A stretch of 64,000 nucleotides of DNA from Diploscapter coronatus. Taxonomy: Eukaryota; Nematoda; Chromadorea; Rhabditida; Rhabditidae. A model generated the notes under the pieces. It ran no database searches. It was given only the letters and a program-made list of their open reading frames with translations, and was not told the origin of the DNA. The stretch's first letter is position 1. The number at the start of each line of letters is the position of its first letter. The stretch spans positions 72,997,201 through 73,061,200 of the forward strand of contig OZ038422.1 in the NCBI GenBank assembly GCA_964036155.1, read 5' to 3'. Of this stretch, positions 63,485 to 64,000 are shown one piece after another. The position numbers were made by a program, and so were the translations under genes.

Positions 63485-63977
63485 CTAAGCCGGACAACAG
63501 TTGCCATTGATGCATTGATCGCTGCCGGGACATAGCCCTCCAAGGCAGGGCCCAGCAACGGGTTTATTTCCAGGACACAGCCCCTAAAATTTATTTTTAA
63601 CTAGTTTTTTTTTTTTTTTTTTAAATAAAAACACCAATACCGTTGTCGTGGGTATCGGAGTCGTTGTCGTTGTCGGCTTCTTCGTTGTCGTCGTCGTTTT
63701 CGTTGTCGTTGTCGTGGGCGTTGTCGTCGTCGTCGTTGGCGGAACTGTTGTCTGGGCTACGGTAGTCGGAGGTGGCAGAGTGGGGCACATCTACGAATAT
63801 TACTTTTTGAGAATTCAAAAAACCACCGAACCTTGCACGTGAAAGCGCAGTCCTCTTGTTTTACGGAATTTGGATAAAAACTGTTCGTACAAAACCTGCA
63901 GATGATCTTTAATGGTTGCTTTTTAACGAGGCTTATCGATTAAAAAAACTCACCCATTTTGGGCCCAAATCTGACAT
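63485..63977 (-). CDS. secreted ShK + Thr-rich linker + CC-domain protein (5' end off-window)
   Basis: Four exons (63977-63954, 63895-63832, 63790-63641, 63583-63485) encode the last 112 residues of a paralogue of the neighbouring gene. The ShK half is recognisable (CQIWAQNGFC, then CAFTCKMC), with an exon break at the same place as in the neighbour. The ShK domain is followed by a mucin-like linker of about 40 residues, mostly Thr with Pro and Lys, and one CC module ending CINGNCCPA before TAG. The linker is far longer than in the paralogue and probably O-glycosylated. The remaining 5' exons lie beyond 64000. AATAAA on the minus strand follows the stop by about 35 bp. Confidence 0.84.
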
Positions 63978-64000
63978 CTTAAAGATTACGTTTTATATAA

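Noticed and set aside
63648..63842. Val/Gly-rich plus-strand frame near the right edge
   Set aside because: It is the complement of the Thr-rich linker of the minus-strand ShK/CC gene.

Overview
This window looks like chromosomal DNA of a free-living rhabditid-type nematode. The evidence is many short introns with TTTCAG/ATTTCAG acceptors, splice acceptors placed just before start codons (expected for spliced-leader trans-splicing), AT-rich spacers, and nematode-typical families (CRM-1, CPR proteases, MIG-18-like secreted proteins, ShK+CC proteins, a serpentine receptor). No phage, plasmid, CRISPR or bacterial features were seen. I rebuilt 14 genes exon by exon. Reading phase closes across every internal exon of all of them; the 5' ends of three genes (crm-1, the DHTKD1 gene and the right-edge ShK/CC gene) are not defined.

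Layout. 0.7-12.1 kb (+): crm-1 (CRIM1-like BMP regulator; first exons off the left edge; a 6.5 kb intron holds a mariner-type MITE and a diverged repeat). 14.6-21.8 kb (+): atg-9 (autophagy scramblase). 22.7-24.3 kb (+): RRP36 (18S rRNA processing). 24.6-26.3 kb (+): mitochondrial-type cyclophilin, possibly co-transcribed with RRP36. 26.9-30.6 kb (-): cathepsin B-like CPR protease with an 11-nt micro-exon, a hairpin intron and an intestinal-type GATA/TATA promoter. 30.6-38.2 kb: AT-rich island holding one intact seven-transmembrane receptor gene (+) with a Harbinger-like MITE in an intron. 38.2-45.6 kb (-): DHTKD1 (2-oxoadipate dehydrogenase E1). 46.7-48.1 kb (+): unrecognised small tail-anchored membrane protein. 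49.4-53.9 kb (-): RBM4/Lark-like RNA-binding protein. 55.3-56.1 kb (-): CES-2/ATF-2/NFIL3-type bZIP factor. 59.7-60.9 and 61.4-61.8 kb (+): two MIG-18-like secreted proteins. 62.1-63.3 kb and 63.5 kb to the right edge (-): two paralogous ShK+CC-domain secreted proteins spaced like an operon.

The genes do not form one pathway. They are housekeeping genes (atg-9, RRP36, cyclophilin, DHTKD1, RNA-binding protein) mixed with secreted or receptor genes. I found no convincing new multi-gene system. The most unusual items are RNA-level: the micro-exon beside a near-perfect hairpin intron, at least four GC-AG introns in different genes (one splitting the bZIP between its basic region and zipper), AAG acceptors concentrated in the ShK/CC pair, and a stop codon that appears to be created by splicing.
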